Positions 33,476-48,318 of a stretch of 64,000 bases of DNA are shown here, in pieces. This DNA is from Sphaerolaimus hirsutus (Eukaryota > Nematoda > Chromadorea > Monhysterida > Sphaerolaimidae): contig OZ038450.1 of assembly GCA_964036195.1 (NCBI GenBank), positions 18,664,701 through 18,728,700 of the forward strand, in the 5' to 3' direction. The stretch's first letter is position 1, and each line of letters begins with the position of its first letter. The translations under genes were made by a program, and so were the position numbers. A model generated the notes under the pieces. The model was not told the origin of the DNA, ran no database searches, and saw only the letters and a program-made list of their open reading frames with translations.

Positions 33476-34032
33476 AGTAGATGGCGCCACTCCACAAAAA
33501 TGGCGCCATTGTGGAGTAGATGGCACTGCCGTTTTGGAGTAGATGGCACCACTTAGGGTATCAAATTTCCGTTTTCTGTTCCGTTTTCCGGCAACATTTT
33601 TTTCCGTTTCCGTTTTTCCGCCTCAATTTACCTTTTTCTGGCTCAACTTTCTGTTTTCTGATCAGCCAAACTGGTAGAAATTCATGCAGATTGTCAATGA
33701 TGTGAAAAATTTTCTGTTTCCAGCAAAATTACTGCAAATTTTTTCTACTTCCAGCAAAATTTAAGCAAATTTTATCCGTTCTCCAGCAAAATTTTAGCAA
33801 GTTTTTCCATTTCTGTGCAAATTTGATTTTTCCGTTTCCGTTTTACCAGCCTCTTTTTCTGTTTTCCGGCCGCTGAATTTTTTTTGCCATTTCTGTTTCC
33901 ATTTTCCGCCAAGTGCAATTTTTTTCCGTTTTCCGTTCCGTTTTCCAGCTGCTGAAAATTTTTTTCCGTTTCCGTTTTCTGTAAAAAAAATTTTTTGACA
34001 CCCTAGCGCCACTCCATGTAAATGATGCCGTT
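33474..34032. repeat. 39-bp minisatellite, second copy, split by a hAT-like element
   Basis: GGAGTAGATGGCGCCACTCC-type units run from about 33474 to 33553 and resume at 34006-34032. They are interrupted by the element at 33554-34005. The TTGACATTT satellite follows immediately at 34033. Confidence 0.75.
33554..34005. mobile_element. hAT-like non-autonomous element, TAGGGTGTCAAA family, copy 2
   Basis: The ends are TAGGGTATCAAATTTCCG and TTTTTTTGACACCCTA. The TSD is GCACCACT/GCGCCACT (33546-33553, 34006-34013, one mismatch), and it lies within a minisatellite unit whose uninterrupted form is known next door. Subterminal TTTTCCGTTT units match the copy at 656-1316. Confidence 0.85.
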
Positions 34033-37000
34033 CTTGAAATTTATCACTTGGCATTTGACTTGACATTTCAATTGAAAGTTATCACTATATATTCACCTTA
34101 CATTTATCACTTGACATTTGACTTGACTTTAGACTTGACATTTACAACTTGACATTAGACTTGACACTTATAAGTTGACATTTGACTTGATATTTGATCA
34201 CTTGACATTTAGCTTGACATTTGACTTGACATTTACCACTTGAAATTTGACTTGACATATGACTTGTTATTTGACTTGACTTGAAATTTGTCACTTGACA
34301 TTTGACATGACATTTATCAGTTGAAATTTAACTTGACATTTGACTTGACATTTGACATGACATTTATCACTTGACATTAAACTTGAAATTTCAGTTGAAA
34401 TTTATCAGTTGACATTTGACTTGAAAGTTATCACTTGATATTTGACTTGATATTTTATCACTTGATGTTTTATAACTTGACATCTATCACTTGACGTTTA
34501 TCACTTGATATTTATCACTTGACATTTATCAATTGACATTTATCAATTGACATTTGTCTTGACATTCATCACTTGACATTAAACTTGACATTTCACTTGA
34601 AATTTATCACTTGACATTTATCACTTGACATCTATCACTTGACATTTTTACCTGACAATTCACTTGAAATCTACCACTTGACATTTATCACTTGATATTT
34701 GACTTGATATTTTATCACTTAATATTTTATCACTTGACATTTGGCCTGACATTTATTGCTTGACATTTATCATGTAACATTTGACTGGACTTGACTTTAG
34801 ATGTGACATTTACAACGTGACATTTGACTTGACACTTACAAGTTGACATTTGACTTGATATTTGATCACTTGACATTTAGCTTGACATTTGACTTGACAT
34901 TTACAACTTGAAATTTGACTTGACATATGACTTGTTATTTGAGTTGACTTGAAATTTGTCACTTGACATTTGACATGACATTTATCAGTTGACATTAAAC
35001 TTGACATTTGACTTGACATTTGACATGACATTTATCACCTGACATTCAACTTGACATTTCACTTGAAATTTATCACTTGACATTAAACTTGACATTTGAC
35101 ATGTCATTTATCACTTGACATTAAGCTTAACATTTAACTGGACATTTGACTTGACATTACTTGACATTTCACTTGAAATTTATCACATGACATTTGACTT
35201 GACATTTGACATGACATTTATCACTTGACATTAAACTTGCCATTTCAGTTGAAATTTATCAGTTGACATTTGACTTGAAAGTTATCTCTTGATATTTGAC
35301 TTGATATTTTATCACTTGATGTTTTATAACTTGACATCTATCACTTGACATTCATCACTTGATATTTATCACTTGACATTTATAAATTGACATTTATCAA
35401 TTGACATTTGTCTTGACATTCATCACTTGACATTAAACTTGACATTTCACTTGAAATTTATCACTTGACATTTATCACTTGACATCTATCACTTGACATT
35501 TTTCACTTGACATTTCACTTGAAATCTACCACTTGACATTTATCACTTGATATTTGACTTGATATTTTATCACTTAATATTTTATCACTTGACATCTATC
35601 ACTTGACATTTGGCCTGACATTTATTGCTTGACATTTATCACTTAACATTTGACTGGACTTGACTTTAGACATGACATTTACAACTTGACATTTGACTTG
35701 ACACTTATAAGTATACATTTGACTTGATATTTGATCACTTGACATTTAGCTTGACATTTGACTTGACATTTACAACTTGAAATTTGACTTGACATATGAC
35801 TTGTTATTTGAGTTGACTTGAAATTTGTCACTTGACATTTGACATGACATTTATCAGTTGACATTAAACTTGACATTTGACTTGACATTTGACATGACAT
35901 TTATCACCTGACATTCAACTTGACATTTCACTTGAAATTTATCACTTGACATTAAACTTGACATTTGACATGTCATTTATCACTTGACATTAAGCTTAAC
36001 ATTTAACTGGACATTTGACTTGACATTACTTGACATTTCACTTGAAATTTATCACTTGACATTTGACTTGACATTTGACATGACATTTATCACTTGACAT
36101 TAAACTTGCCATTTCAGTTGAAATTTATCAGTTGACATTTGACTTGAAAGTTATCTCTTGATATTTGACTTGATATTTTATCACTTGATGTTTTATAACT
36201 TGACATCTATCACTTGACATTCATCACTTGATATTTATCACTTGACATTTATAAATTGACATTTATCAATTGACATTTGTCTTGACATTCATCACTTGAC
36301 ATTAAACTTGACATTTCACTTGAAATTTATCACTTGACATTTATCACTTGACATCTATCACTTGACATTTTTCACTTGACATTTCACTTGAAATCTACCA
36401 CTTGACATTTATCACTTGATATTTGACTTGATATTTTATCACTTAATATTTTATCACTTGACATCTATCACTTGACATTTATCACTTGACATTTGGCCTG
36501 ACATTTATTGCTTGACATTTATCACTTAACATTTGACTGGACTTGACTTTAGACATGACATTTACAACTTGACATTTGACTTGACACTTATAAGTATACA
36601 TTTGACTTGATATTTGATCACTTGACATTTAGCTTGACATTTGACTTGACATTTACCACTTGAAATTTGGTTTGACATATGACTTGTTATTTGACTTGAC
36701 TTGAAATTTGTCACTTGACATTTGACATGACATTTATCAGTTGACATTAAACTTGACATTTGACTTGACATTTGACTTGACATTTGACATGACATTTATC
36801 ACTTGACATTAAACTTGACATTTCACTTGAAATTTATCACTTGACATTAAACTTGACATTTGACATGTCATTTATCACTTGACATTAAGCTTAACATTTA
36901 ACTGGACATTTGACTTGACATTTCACTTGAAATTTATTACTTGACATTTCACTTGAAATTTATCACTTGACATTTATCAATTGACATTTATCAATTGACA

Positions 37001-39918
37001 TTTGTCTTGACATTGATCACTTGACATTAAACTTGACATTTCACTTGAAATTTATCACTTGACATTAAACTTGACATTTGACATGTCATTTATCACTTGA
37101 CATTAAGCTTAACATTTAACTGGACATTTGACTTGACATTTCACTTGAAATTTATTACTTGACATTCATCACTTGATATTTATCACTTGACATTTATCAC
37201 TTGACATCTATCACTTGACATTTTTCACTTGACATTTCACTTGAAATCTACCACTTGACATTTATCACTTGATATTTGACTTGATATTTTATCACTTAAT
37301 ATTTTATCACTTGACATCTATCACTTGACATTTATCACTTGACATTTGGCCTGACATTTATTGCTTGACATTTATCACTTAACATTTGACTGGACTTGAC
37401 TTTAGACATGACATTTACAACTTGACATTTGACTTGACACTTATAAGTTGACATTTGACTTGATATTTGATCACTTGACATTTAGTTTGACATTTACCAC
37501 TTGAAATTTGATTTGACATATGACTTGTTATTTGACTTGACTTGAAATTTGTCACTTGACATTTGACATGACATTTATCAGTTGACATTAAACTTGACAT
37601 TTGACTTGACATTTGACATGACATTTATCACCTGACATTCAACTTGACATTTCACTTGAAATTTATCACTTGACATTAAACTTGACATTTGACATGTCAT
37701 TTATCACTTGACATTAAGCTTAACATTTAACTGGACATTTGACTTGACATTTCACTTGAAATTTATTACTTGACATTTCACTTGAAATTTATCACTTGAC
37801 ATTTATCACTTGACATCTATCAGTTGACATTTTTCACTTGACATTTCACGTGAAATCTACCACTTGACATTTATCACTTGATATTTGACTTGATATTTTA
37901 TCACTTAATATTTTATCACTTGACATCTATCACTTGACATTTATCACTTGACATTTGGCCTGACATTTATTGCTTGACATTTATCACTTAACATTTGACT
38001 GGACTTGACTTTAGACATGACATTTACAACTTGACATTTGACTTGACACTTATAAGTATACATTTGACTTGATATTTGATCACTTGACATTTAGCTTGAC
38101 ATTTGACTTGACATTTACCACTTGAAATTTGGTTTGACATATGACTTGTTATTTGACTTGACTTGAAATTTGTCACTTGACATTTGACATGACATTTATC
38201 AGTTGACATTAAACTTGACATTTGACTTGACATTTGACGTGACATTTATCACTTGACATTAAACTTGACATTTCACTTGAAATTTATCACTTGACATTAA
38301 ACTTGACATTTGACATGTCATTTATCACTTGACATTAAGCTTAACATTTAACTGGACATTTGACTTGACATTTCACTTGAAATTTATTACTTGACATTTC
38401 ACTTGAAATTTATCACTTGACATTTATCAATTGACATTTATCAATTGACATTTGTCTTGACATTGATCACTTGACATTAAACTTGACATTTCACTTGAAA
38501 TTTATCACTTGACATTAAACTTGACATTTGACATGTCATTTATCACTTGACATTAAGCTTAACATTTAACTGGACATTTGACTTGACATTTCACTTGAAA
38601 TTTATTACTTGACATTCATCACTTGATATTTATCACTTGACATTTATCACTTGACATCTATCACTTGACATTTTTCACTTGACATTTCACTTGAAATCTA
38701 CCACTTGACATTTATCACTTGATATTTGACTTGATATTTTATCACTTAATATTTTATCACTTGACATCTATCACTTGACATTTATCACTTGACATTTGGC
38801 CTGACATTTATTGCTTGACATTTATCACTTAACATTTGACTGGACTTGACTTTAGACATGACATTTACAACTTGACATTTGACTTGACACTTATAAGTTG
38901 ACATTTGACTTGATATTTGATCACTTGACATTTAGTTTGACATTTACCACTTGAAATTTGATTTGACATATGACTTGTTATTTGACTTGACTTGAAATTT
39001 GTCACTTGACATTTGACATGACATTTATCAGTTGACATTAAACTTGACATTTGACTTGACATTTGACATGACATTTATCACCTGACATTCAACTTGACAT
39101 TTCACTTGAAATTTATCACTTGACATTAAACTTGACATTTGACATGTCATTTATCACTTGACATTAAGCTTAACATTTAACTGGACATTTGACTTGACAT
39201 TTCACTTGAAATTTATTACTTGACATTTCACTTGAAATTTATCACTTGACATTTATCACTTGACATCTATCACTTGACATTTTTCACTTGACAATTCACG
39301 TGAAATCTACCACTTGACATTTATCACTTGATATTTGACTTGATATTTTATCACTTAATATTTTATCACTTGACATCTATCACTTGACATTTATCACTTG
39401 ACATTTGGCCTGACATTTATTGCTTGACATTTATCACTTAACATTTGACTGGACTTGACTTTAGACATAACATTTACAACTTGACATTTGACTTGACACT
39501 TATAAGTTGACATTTGACTTGATATTTGATCACTTGACATTTAGTTTGACATTTGACTTGACATTTACCACTTGAAATTTGATTTGACATATGACTTGTT
39601 ATTTGACTTGACTTGAAATTTGTCACTTGACATTTGACATGACATTTATCAGTTGACATTAAACTTGACATTTGACTTGACATTTGACATGACATTTATC
39701 ACTTGCCATTAAACTTGACATTTCACTTGAAATTTATCACTTGACATTAAACTTGACATTTGACATGTCATTTATCACTTGACATTAAGCTTAACATTTA
39801 ACTGGACATTTGACTTGACATTTCACTTGAAATTTATTACTTGACATTTCACTTGAAATTTATCACTTGACATTAAACTTGCCATTTCAGTTGAAATTTA
39901 TCAGTTGACATTTGACTT
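34033..39918. repeat. TTGACATTT satellite, block A (5.9 kb) with higher-order structure
   Basis: Units of 12-14 bp (TTGACATTTGAC, TTGACATTAAAC, TTGACATTTATCAC, TTGAAATTTATCAC) are organised into long higher-order repeats. The marker segment starting GACATTTACAACTTGAC recurs at intervals of about 869, 883, 853, 609, 841 and 609 bp. The pair 609+841 gives a 1450-bp period that repeats exactly (37415 to 38865, 38024 to 39474). Minus-strand frames of 69-77 codons rich in KCQV/MSSQ are translations of the 12-bp unit. Confidence 0.95.
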
Positions 39919-40138
39919 CACACAGTGGGCGGAGCCTGCATGCAAGCTGCTTTCAGGGGGCAGTCCCAGATTCTGTTAACTGCAAAGTAAGATGTCAAAT
40001 GTCATGCAGTGTCAATTATCATGACAAATGCAACATAAAGTGTCAATTGTCACGCAAATTACAGTAATAAAATATTATTTTATTGATTGACATGACATTT
40101 GACATTTGAGATTTGACATTTTACTTTACACTGTACAT

Positions 40139-40276
40139 GGTCTGGAATTGGCACCAGCTGGCTCTGTTTGGACATGTTTGCTGTGGTCTGGAATTGGCAT
40201 CAGCTGGCTCTGTTTGGACATGTTTGCTGTTGTCTGGAATTAGCACCAGCTGGCTCTGTTTGGACATGTTTGCTGA
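40139..40276. repeat. 46-bp tandem repeat, three copies
   Basis: The unit starts GTCTGGAATTGGCACCAGCT and continues GGCTCTGTTTGGACATGTTT. Starts fall 46 bp apart (TCTGG at 40141, 40187, 40233). The same array is at 48539-48676. Confidence 0.9.
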
Positions 40277-40408
40277 TTCATTTGTTTAGACAGGCAGGGC
40301 TTTGTGTGAAATTGTAGGAATACCCTCCCTAAGTCAGCTTGTGTGTGTTGGATTTTTTGGCAGCGGCCCAAGCCTTACGCCCCTATAAGTATTAGGAGGA
40401 AGCAAGTG

Positions 40409-40598
40409 TATACCGAGTGGAGCACATACTTTCGATGCGCAGAAACCTACCATAATTTAATGAATAAAATCTTGTAATAAATTTGTAATTAACTATTCCA
40501 TAGTAAATACCTAATATTAGGTGAACAATTGTAAAAATTTTGGTTCACTATTCAGATCGGTTATGGTAGGTTTCCATATTAAGTGTCCGCGGAGTATA
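40409..40598. mobile_element. 190-bp MITE, ACTCGGCGGACAGC-related
   Basis: The left end TATACCGAGTGGAGCACA and inner AGAAACCTACCATAATT pair with the right TTATGGTAGGTTTCCATATT and GTCCGCGGAGTATA. It is related to 57159-57349 and has the same length. A duplicate lies at 48809-48998. Confidence 0.75.
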
Positions 40599-40742
40599 TG
40601 TTTCACACTCACACCACTGCCCGCGGTTTGAATGTTCTGAACTAGCTGTTCCGATACGTGGTGGCTCAGATTGTATAGAAAAATTCTAATATTGTCAAGA
40701 AAAATATTGTCAATTTTTTTAATTATGAAAATTGTATTAGTA

Positions 40743-41161
40743 TAAAGCCGAGATTACAGCTCAGCCTGATTTTGATGTAAAATGACAACGTAAAATGATG
40801 TCGTAAAATTAATTACATGACTGTGGATGATGCTACAGGTCTACAATTTTTTATGGATAATATATGTATCAAGACCTTAATCGTGTTCAATACTGAGTGT
40901 TATCAGCCATAGCTTGAGCGAATTTAAAAATTCATTTTTTTTTCATTTTACGTCATCATTTTATGTCACGGAACTAATTTTTCATTTCATGTCAATGATT
41001 GCATGCAACCATTTACATAACATGTAAAATTAGTTTCCTGGCAAAAAAATGATGATGTAAAATGAAAAAATTGGATTTTTCAATTCATTCTAGCTGTGGC
41101 TGACAACGCTGAGTATTGGACACAATTAAGGTATTGATACATAAATATATTATCCATAATA
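40743..41161. mobile_element. Foldback element, TTACAGCTCAGC family, truncated
   Basis: The left arm and most of the right arm are present, then the sequence changes at CCATAATAAA to satellite. The complete counterpart is 49143-49666. Confidence 0.8.
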
Positions 41162-44100
41162 AATTTGACTTAACTTAACTATCACTTAACATTTGACTGG
41201 ACTTGACTTTAGACATGACATTTACAACTTGACATTTGACTTGACACTTATAAGTATACATTTGACTTGATATTTGATCATATGACATTTAGCTTGACAT
41301 TTGACTTGACATTTACAACTTGAAATTTGACTTGACATATGACTTGTTATTTGAGTTGACTTGAAATTTGTCACTTGACATTTGACATGACATTTATCAG
41401 TTGACATTAAACTTGACATTTGACTTGACATTTGACATGACATTTATCACCTGACATTCAACTTGACATTTCACTTGAAATTTATCACTTGACATTAAAC
41501 TTGACATTTGACATGTCATTTATCACTTGACATTAAGCTTAACATTTAACTGGACATTTGACTTGACATTACTTGACATTTCACTTGAAATTTATCACTT
41601 GACATTTGACTTGACATTTGACATGACATTTATCACTTGACATTAAACTTGCCATTTCAGTTGAAATTTATCAGTTGACATTTGACTTGAAAGTTATCTC
41701 TTGATATTTGACTTGATATTTTATCACTTGATGTTTTATAACTTGACATCTATCACTTGACATTCATCACTTGATATTTATCACTTGACATTTATAAATT
41801 GACATTTATCAATTGACATTTGTCTTGACATTCATCACTTGACATTAAACTTGACATTTCACTTGAAATTTATCACTTGACATTTATCACTTGACATCTA
41901 TCACTTGACATTTTTCACTTGACATTTCACTTGAAATCTACCACTTGACATTTATCACTTGATATTTGACTTGATATTTTATCACTTAATATTTTATCAC
42001 TTGACATCTATCACTTGACATTTATCACTTGACATTTGGCCTGACATTTATTGCTTGACATTTATCACTTAACATTTGACTGGACTTGACTTTAGACATG
42101 ACATTTACAACTTGACATTTGACTTGACACTTAAAAGTTGACATTTGACTTGATATTTGATCACTTGACATTTAGTTTGACATTTACCACTTGAAATTTG
42201 ATTTGACATATGACTTGTTATTTGATTTGACTTGAAATTTGTCACTTGACATTTGACATGACATTTATCAGTTGACATTAAACTTGACATTTGACTTGAC
42301 ATTTGACATGACATTTATCACCTGACATTCAACTTGACATTTCACTTGAAATTTATCACTTGACATTAAACTTGACATTTGACATGTCATTTATCACTTG
42401 ACATTAAGCTTAACATTTAACTGGACATTTGACTTGACATTTCACTTGAAATTTATTACTTGACATTTCACTTGAAATTTATCACTTGACATTTATCACT
42501 TGACATCTATCACTTGACATTTTTCACTTGACATTTCACGTGAAATCTACCACTTGACATTTATCACTTGATATTTGACTTGATATTTTATCACTTAATA
42601 TTTTATCACTTGACATCTATCACTTGACATTTATCACTTGACATTTGGCCTGACATTTATTGCTTGACATTTATCACTTAACATTTGACTGGACTTGACT
42701 TTAGACATAACATTTACAACTTGACATTTGACTTGACACTTATAAGTTGACATTTGACTTGATATTTGATCACTTGACATTTAGTTTGACATTTGACTTG
42801 ACATTTACCACTTGAAATTTGATTTGACATATGACTTGTTATTTGACTTGACTTGAAATTTGTCACTTGACATTTGACATGACATTTATCAGTTGACATT
42901 AAACTTGACATTTGACTTGACATTTGACATGACATTTATCACTTGACATTAAACTTGACATTTCACTTGAAATTTATCACTTGACATTAAACTTGACATT
43001 TGACATGTCATTTATCACTTGACATTAAGCTTAACATTTAACTGGACATTTGACTTGACATTTCACTTGAAATTTATTACTTGACATTTCACTTGAAATT
43101 TATCACTTGACATTTATCAATTGACATTTATCAATTGACATTTGTCTTGACATTGATCACTTGACATTAAACTTGACATTTCACTTGAAATTTATCACTT
43201 GACATTAAACTTGACATTTGACATGTCATTTATCACTTGACATTAAGCTTAACATTTAACTGGACATTTGACTTGACATTTCACTTGAAATTTATTACTT
43301 GACATTCATCACTTGATATTTATCACTTGACATTTATCACTTGACATCTATCACTTGACATTTTTCACTTGACATTTCACTTGAAATCTACCACTTGACA
43401 TTTATCACTTGATATTTGACTTGATATTTTATCACTTAATATTTTATCACTTGACATCTATCACTTGACATTTATCACTTGACATTTGGCCTGACATTTA
43501 TTGCTTGACATTTATCACTTAACATTTGACTGGACTTGACTTTAGACATGACATTTACAACTTGACATTTGACTTGACACTTATAAGTTGACATTTGACT
43601 TGATATTTGATCACTTGACATTTAGTTTGACATTTACCACTTGAAATTTGATTTGACATATGACTTGTTATTTGACTTGACTTGAAATTTGTCACTTGAC
43701 ATTTGACATGACATTTATCAGTTGACATTAAACTTGACATTTGACTTGACATTTGACATGACATTTATCACCTGACATTCAACTTGACATTTCACTTGAA
43801 ATTTATCACTTGACATTAAACTTGACATTTGACATGTCATTTATCACTTGACATTAAGCTTAACATTTAACTGGACATTTGACTTGACATTTCACTTGAA
43901 ATTTATTACTTGACATTTCACTTGAAATTTATCACTTGACATTTATCACTTGACATCTATCACTTGACATTTTTCACTTGACATTTCACGTGAAATCTAC
44001 CACTTGACATTTATCACTTGATATTTGACTTGATATTTTATCACTTAATATTTTATCACTTGACATCTATCACTTGACATTTATCACTTGACATTTGGCC

Positions 44101-47100
44101 TGACATTTATTGCTTGACATTTATCACTTAACATTTGACTGGACTTGACTTTAGACATAACATTTACAACTTGACATTTGACTTGACACTTATAAGTTGA
44201 CATTTGACTTGATATTTGATCACTTGACATTTAGTTTGACATTTGACTTGACATTTACCACTTGAAATTTGATTTGACATATGACTTGTTATTTGACTTG
44301 ACTTGAAATTTGTCACTTGACATTTGACATGACATTTATCAGTTGACATTAAACTTGACATTTGACTTGACATTTGACATGACATTTATCACTTGACATT
44401 AAACTTGACATTTCACTTGAAATTTATCACTTGAAATTTGGTTTGACATATGACTTGTTATTTGACTTGACTTGAAATTTGTCACTTGACATTTGACATG
44501 ACATTTATCAGTTGACATTAAACTTGACATTTGACTTGACATTTGACATGACATTTATCACTTGACATTAAACTTGACATTTCACTTGAAATTTATCACT
44601 TGACATTAAACTTGACATTTGACATGTCATTTATCACTTGACATTAAGCTTAACATTTAACTGGACATTTGACTTGACATTTCACTTGAAATTTATTACT
44701 TGACATTTCACTTGAAATTTATCACTTGACATTTATCAATTGACATTTATCAATTGACATTTGTCTTGACATTGATCACTTGACATTAAACTTGACATTT
44801 CACTTGAAATTTATCACTTGACATTAAACTTGACATTTGACATGTCATTTATCACTTGACATTAAGCTTAACATTTAACTGGACATTTGACTTGACATTT
44901 CACTTGAAATTTATCACTTGACATTTATCACTTGACATCTATCACTTGACATTTTTCACTTGACATTTCACTTGAAATCTACCACTTGACATTTATCACT
45001 TGATATTTGACTTGATATTTTATCACTTAATATTTTATCACTTGACATCTATCACTTGACATTTATCACTTGACATTTGGCCTGACATTTATTGCTTGAC
45101 ATTTATCACTTAACATTTGACTGGACTTGACTTTAGACATGACATTTACAACTTGACATTTGACTTGACACTTAAAAGTTGACATTTGACTTGATATTTG
45201 ATCACTTGACATTTAGTTTGACATTTACCACTTGAAATTTGATTTGACATATGACTTGTTATTTGATTTGACTTGAAATTTGTCACTTGACATTTGACAT
45301 GACATTTATCAGTTGACATTAAACTTGACATTTGACTTGACATTTGACATGACATTTATCACCTGACATTCAACTTGACATTTCACTTGAAATTTATCAC
45401 TTGACATTAAACTTGACATTTGACATGTCATTTATCACTTGACATTAAGCTTAACATTTAACTGGACATTTGACTTGACATTTCACTTGAAATTTATTAC
45501 TTGACATTTCACTTGAAATTTATCACTTGACATTTATCACTTGACATCTATCACTTGACATTTTTCACTTGACATTTCACGTGAAATCTACCACTTGACA
45601 TTTATCACTTGATATTTGACTTGATATTTTATCACTTAATATTTTATCACTTGACATCTATCACTTGACATTTATCACTTGACATTTGGCCTGACATTTA
45701 TTGCTTGACATTTATCACTTAACATTTGACTGGACTTGACTTTAGACATGACATTTACAACTTGACATTTGACTTGACACTTATAAGTTGACATTTGACT
45801 TGATATTTGATCACTTGACATTTAGTTTGACATTTACCACTTGAAATTTGATTTGACATATGACTTGTTATTTGACTTGACTTGAAATTTGTCACTTGAC
45901 ATTTGACATGACATTTATCAGTTGACATTAAACTTGACATTTGACTTGACATTTGACATGACATTTATCACCTGACATTCAACTTGACATTTCACTTGAA
46001 ATTTATCACTTGACATTAAACTTGACATTTGACATGTCATTTATCACTTGACATTAAGCTTAACATTTAACTGGACATTTGACTTGACATTTCACTTGAA
46101 ATTTATTACTTGACATTTCACTTGAAATTTATCACTTGACATTTATCACTTGACATCTATCACTTGACATTTTTCACTTGACATTTCACGTGAAATCTAC
46201 CACTTGACATTTATCACTTGATATTTGACTTGATATTTTATCACTTAATATTTTATCACTTGACATCTATCACTTGACATTTATCACTTGACATTTGGCC
46301 TGACATTTATTGCTTGACATTTATCACTTAACATTTGACTGGACTTGACTTTAGACATAACATTTACAACTTGACATTTGACTTGACACTTATAAGTTGA
46401 CATTTGACTTGATATTTGATCACTTGACATTTAGTTTGACATTTGACTTGACATTTACCACTTGAAATTTGATTTGACATATGACTTGTTATTTGACTTG
46501 ACTTGAAATTTGTCACTTGACATTTGACATGACATTTATCAGTTGACATTAAACTTGACATTTGACTTGACATTTGACATGACATTTATCACTTGACATT
46601 AAACTTGACATTTCACTTGAAATTTATCACTTGAAATTTGGTTTGACATATGACTTGTTATTTGACTTGACTTGAAATTTGTCACTTGACATTTGACATG
46701 ACATTTATCAGTTGACATTAAACTTGACATTTGACTTGACATTTGACATGACATTTATCACTTGACATTAAACTTGACATTTCACTTGAAATTTATCACT
46801 TGACATTAAACTTGACATTTGACATGTCATTTATCACTTGACATTAAGCTTAACATTTAACTGGACATTTGACTTGACATTTCACTTGAAATTTATTACT
46901 TGACATTTCACTTGAAATTTATCACTTGACATTTATCAATTGACATTTATCAGTTGACATTTGTCTTGACATTGATCACTTGACATTAAACTTGACATTT
47001 CACTTGAAATTTATCACTTGACATTAAACTTGACATTTGACATGTCATTTATCACTTGACATTAAGCTTAACATTTAACTGGACATTTGACTTGACATTT

Positions 47101-48318
47101 CACTTGAAATTTATTACTTGACATTCATCACTTGATATTTTATCACTTAATATTTATCACTTGACATCTATCACTTGACATTTATCACTTGACATTTGGC
47201 CTGACATTTATTGCTTGACATTTATCACTTAACATTTGACTGGACTTGACTTTAGACATGACATTTACAACTTGACATTTGACTTGACACTTATAAGTTG
47301 ACATTTGACTTGATATTTGATCACTTGACATTTAGTTTGACATTTACCACTTGAAATTTGATTTGACATATGACTTGTTATTTGACTTGACTTGAAATTT
47401 GTCACTTGACATTTGACATGACATTTATCAGTTGACATTAAACTTGACATTTGACTTGACATTTGACATGACATTTATCACCTGACATTCAACTTGACAT
47501 TTCACTTGAAATTTATCACTTGACATTAAACTTGACATTTGACATGTCATTTATCACTTGACATTAAGCTTAACATTTAACTGGACATTTGACTTGACAT
47601 TTCACTTGAAATTTATTACTTGACATTTCACTTGAAATTTATCACTTGACATTTATCACTTGACATCTATCACTTGACATTTTTCACTTGACATTTCACG
47701 TGAAATCTACCACTTGACATTTATCACTTGATATTTGACTTGATATTTTATCACTTAATATTTTATCACTTGACATCTATCACTTGACATTTATCACTTG
47801 ACATTTGGCCTGACATTTATTGCTTGACATTTATCACTTAACATTTGACTGGACTTGACTTTAGACATAACATTTACAACTTGACATTTGACTTGACACT
47901 TATAAGTTGACATTTGACTTGATATTTGATCACTTGACATTTAGTTTGACATTTGACTTGACATTTACCACTTGAAATTTGATTTGACATATGACTTGTT
48001 ATTTGACTTGACTTGAAATTTGTCACTTGACATTTGACATGACATTTATCAGTTGACATTAAACTTGACATTTGACTTGACATTTGACATGACATTTATC
48101 ACTTGACATTAAACTTGACATTTCACTTGAAATTTATCACTTGACATTAAACTTGACATTTGACATGTCATTTATCACTTGACATTAAGCTTAACATTTA
48201 ACTGGACATTTGACTTGACATTTCACTTGAAATTTATTACTTGACATTTCACTTGAAATTTATCACTTGACATTAAACTTGCCATTTCAGTTGAAATTTA
48301 TCAGTTGACATTTGACTT
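41162..48318. repeat. TTGACATTT satellite, block B (7.2 kb)
   Basis: Same units as block A. The marker segment recurs at steps 883, 609, 841, 609, 982, 609, 609, 901 and 609 bp. Several long periods overlap: 1450 bp (42105 to 43555), 3041 bp (42105 to 45146, sharing a private substitution), and 2200 bp (44164 to 46364, both followed by the same AAATTTGGTTTGACATATG junction). It starts abruptly after the truncated foldback. Confidence 0.95.

Larger units (their letters stand above)
39919..41161. repeat. Non-satellite spacer, copy A of an 8400-bp duplication
   Basis: About 1.24 kb matches 48319-49561 at an offset of exactly 8400 with only a handful of differences. It holds a segment rich in TGTCAAATGTCATGCAG and TGTCAATTATCATGAC words, a 46-bp triplet repeat, a MITE and a foldback element cut off at 41161 where satellite resumes. 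Confidence 0.9.

Noticed and set aside
34810-48095. Seventeen minus-strand frames of 69-77 codons with near-identical MSCQMSSQMSS...KCQV sequence
   Set aside because: They are the satellite read in a frame where the 12-bp unit has no stop; their spacing equals the higher-order periods. There is no start context, splice site or non-repetitive part.
34033-48318. CRISPR array
   Set aside because: Units are contiguous without unique spacers, and there are no cas genes; this is satellite DNA.
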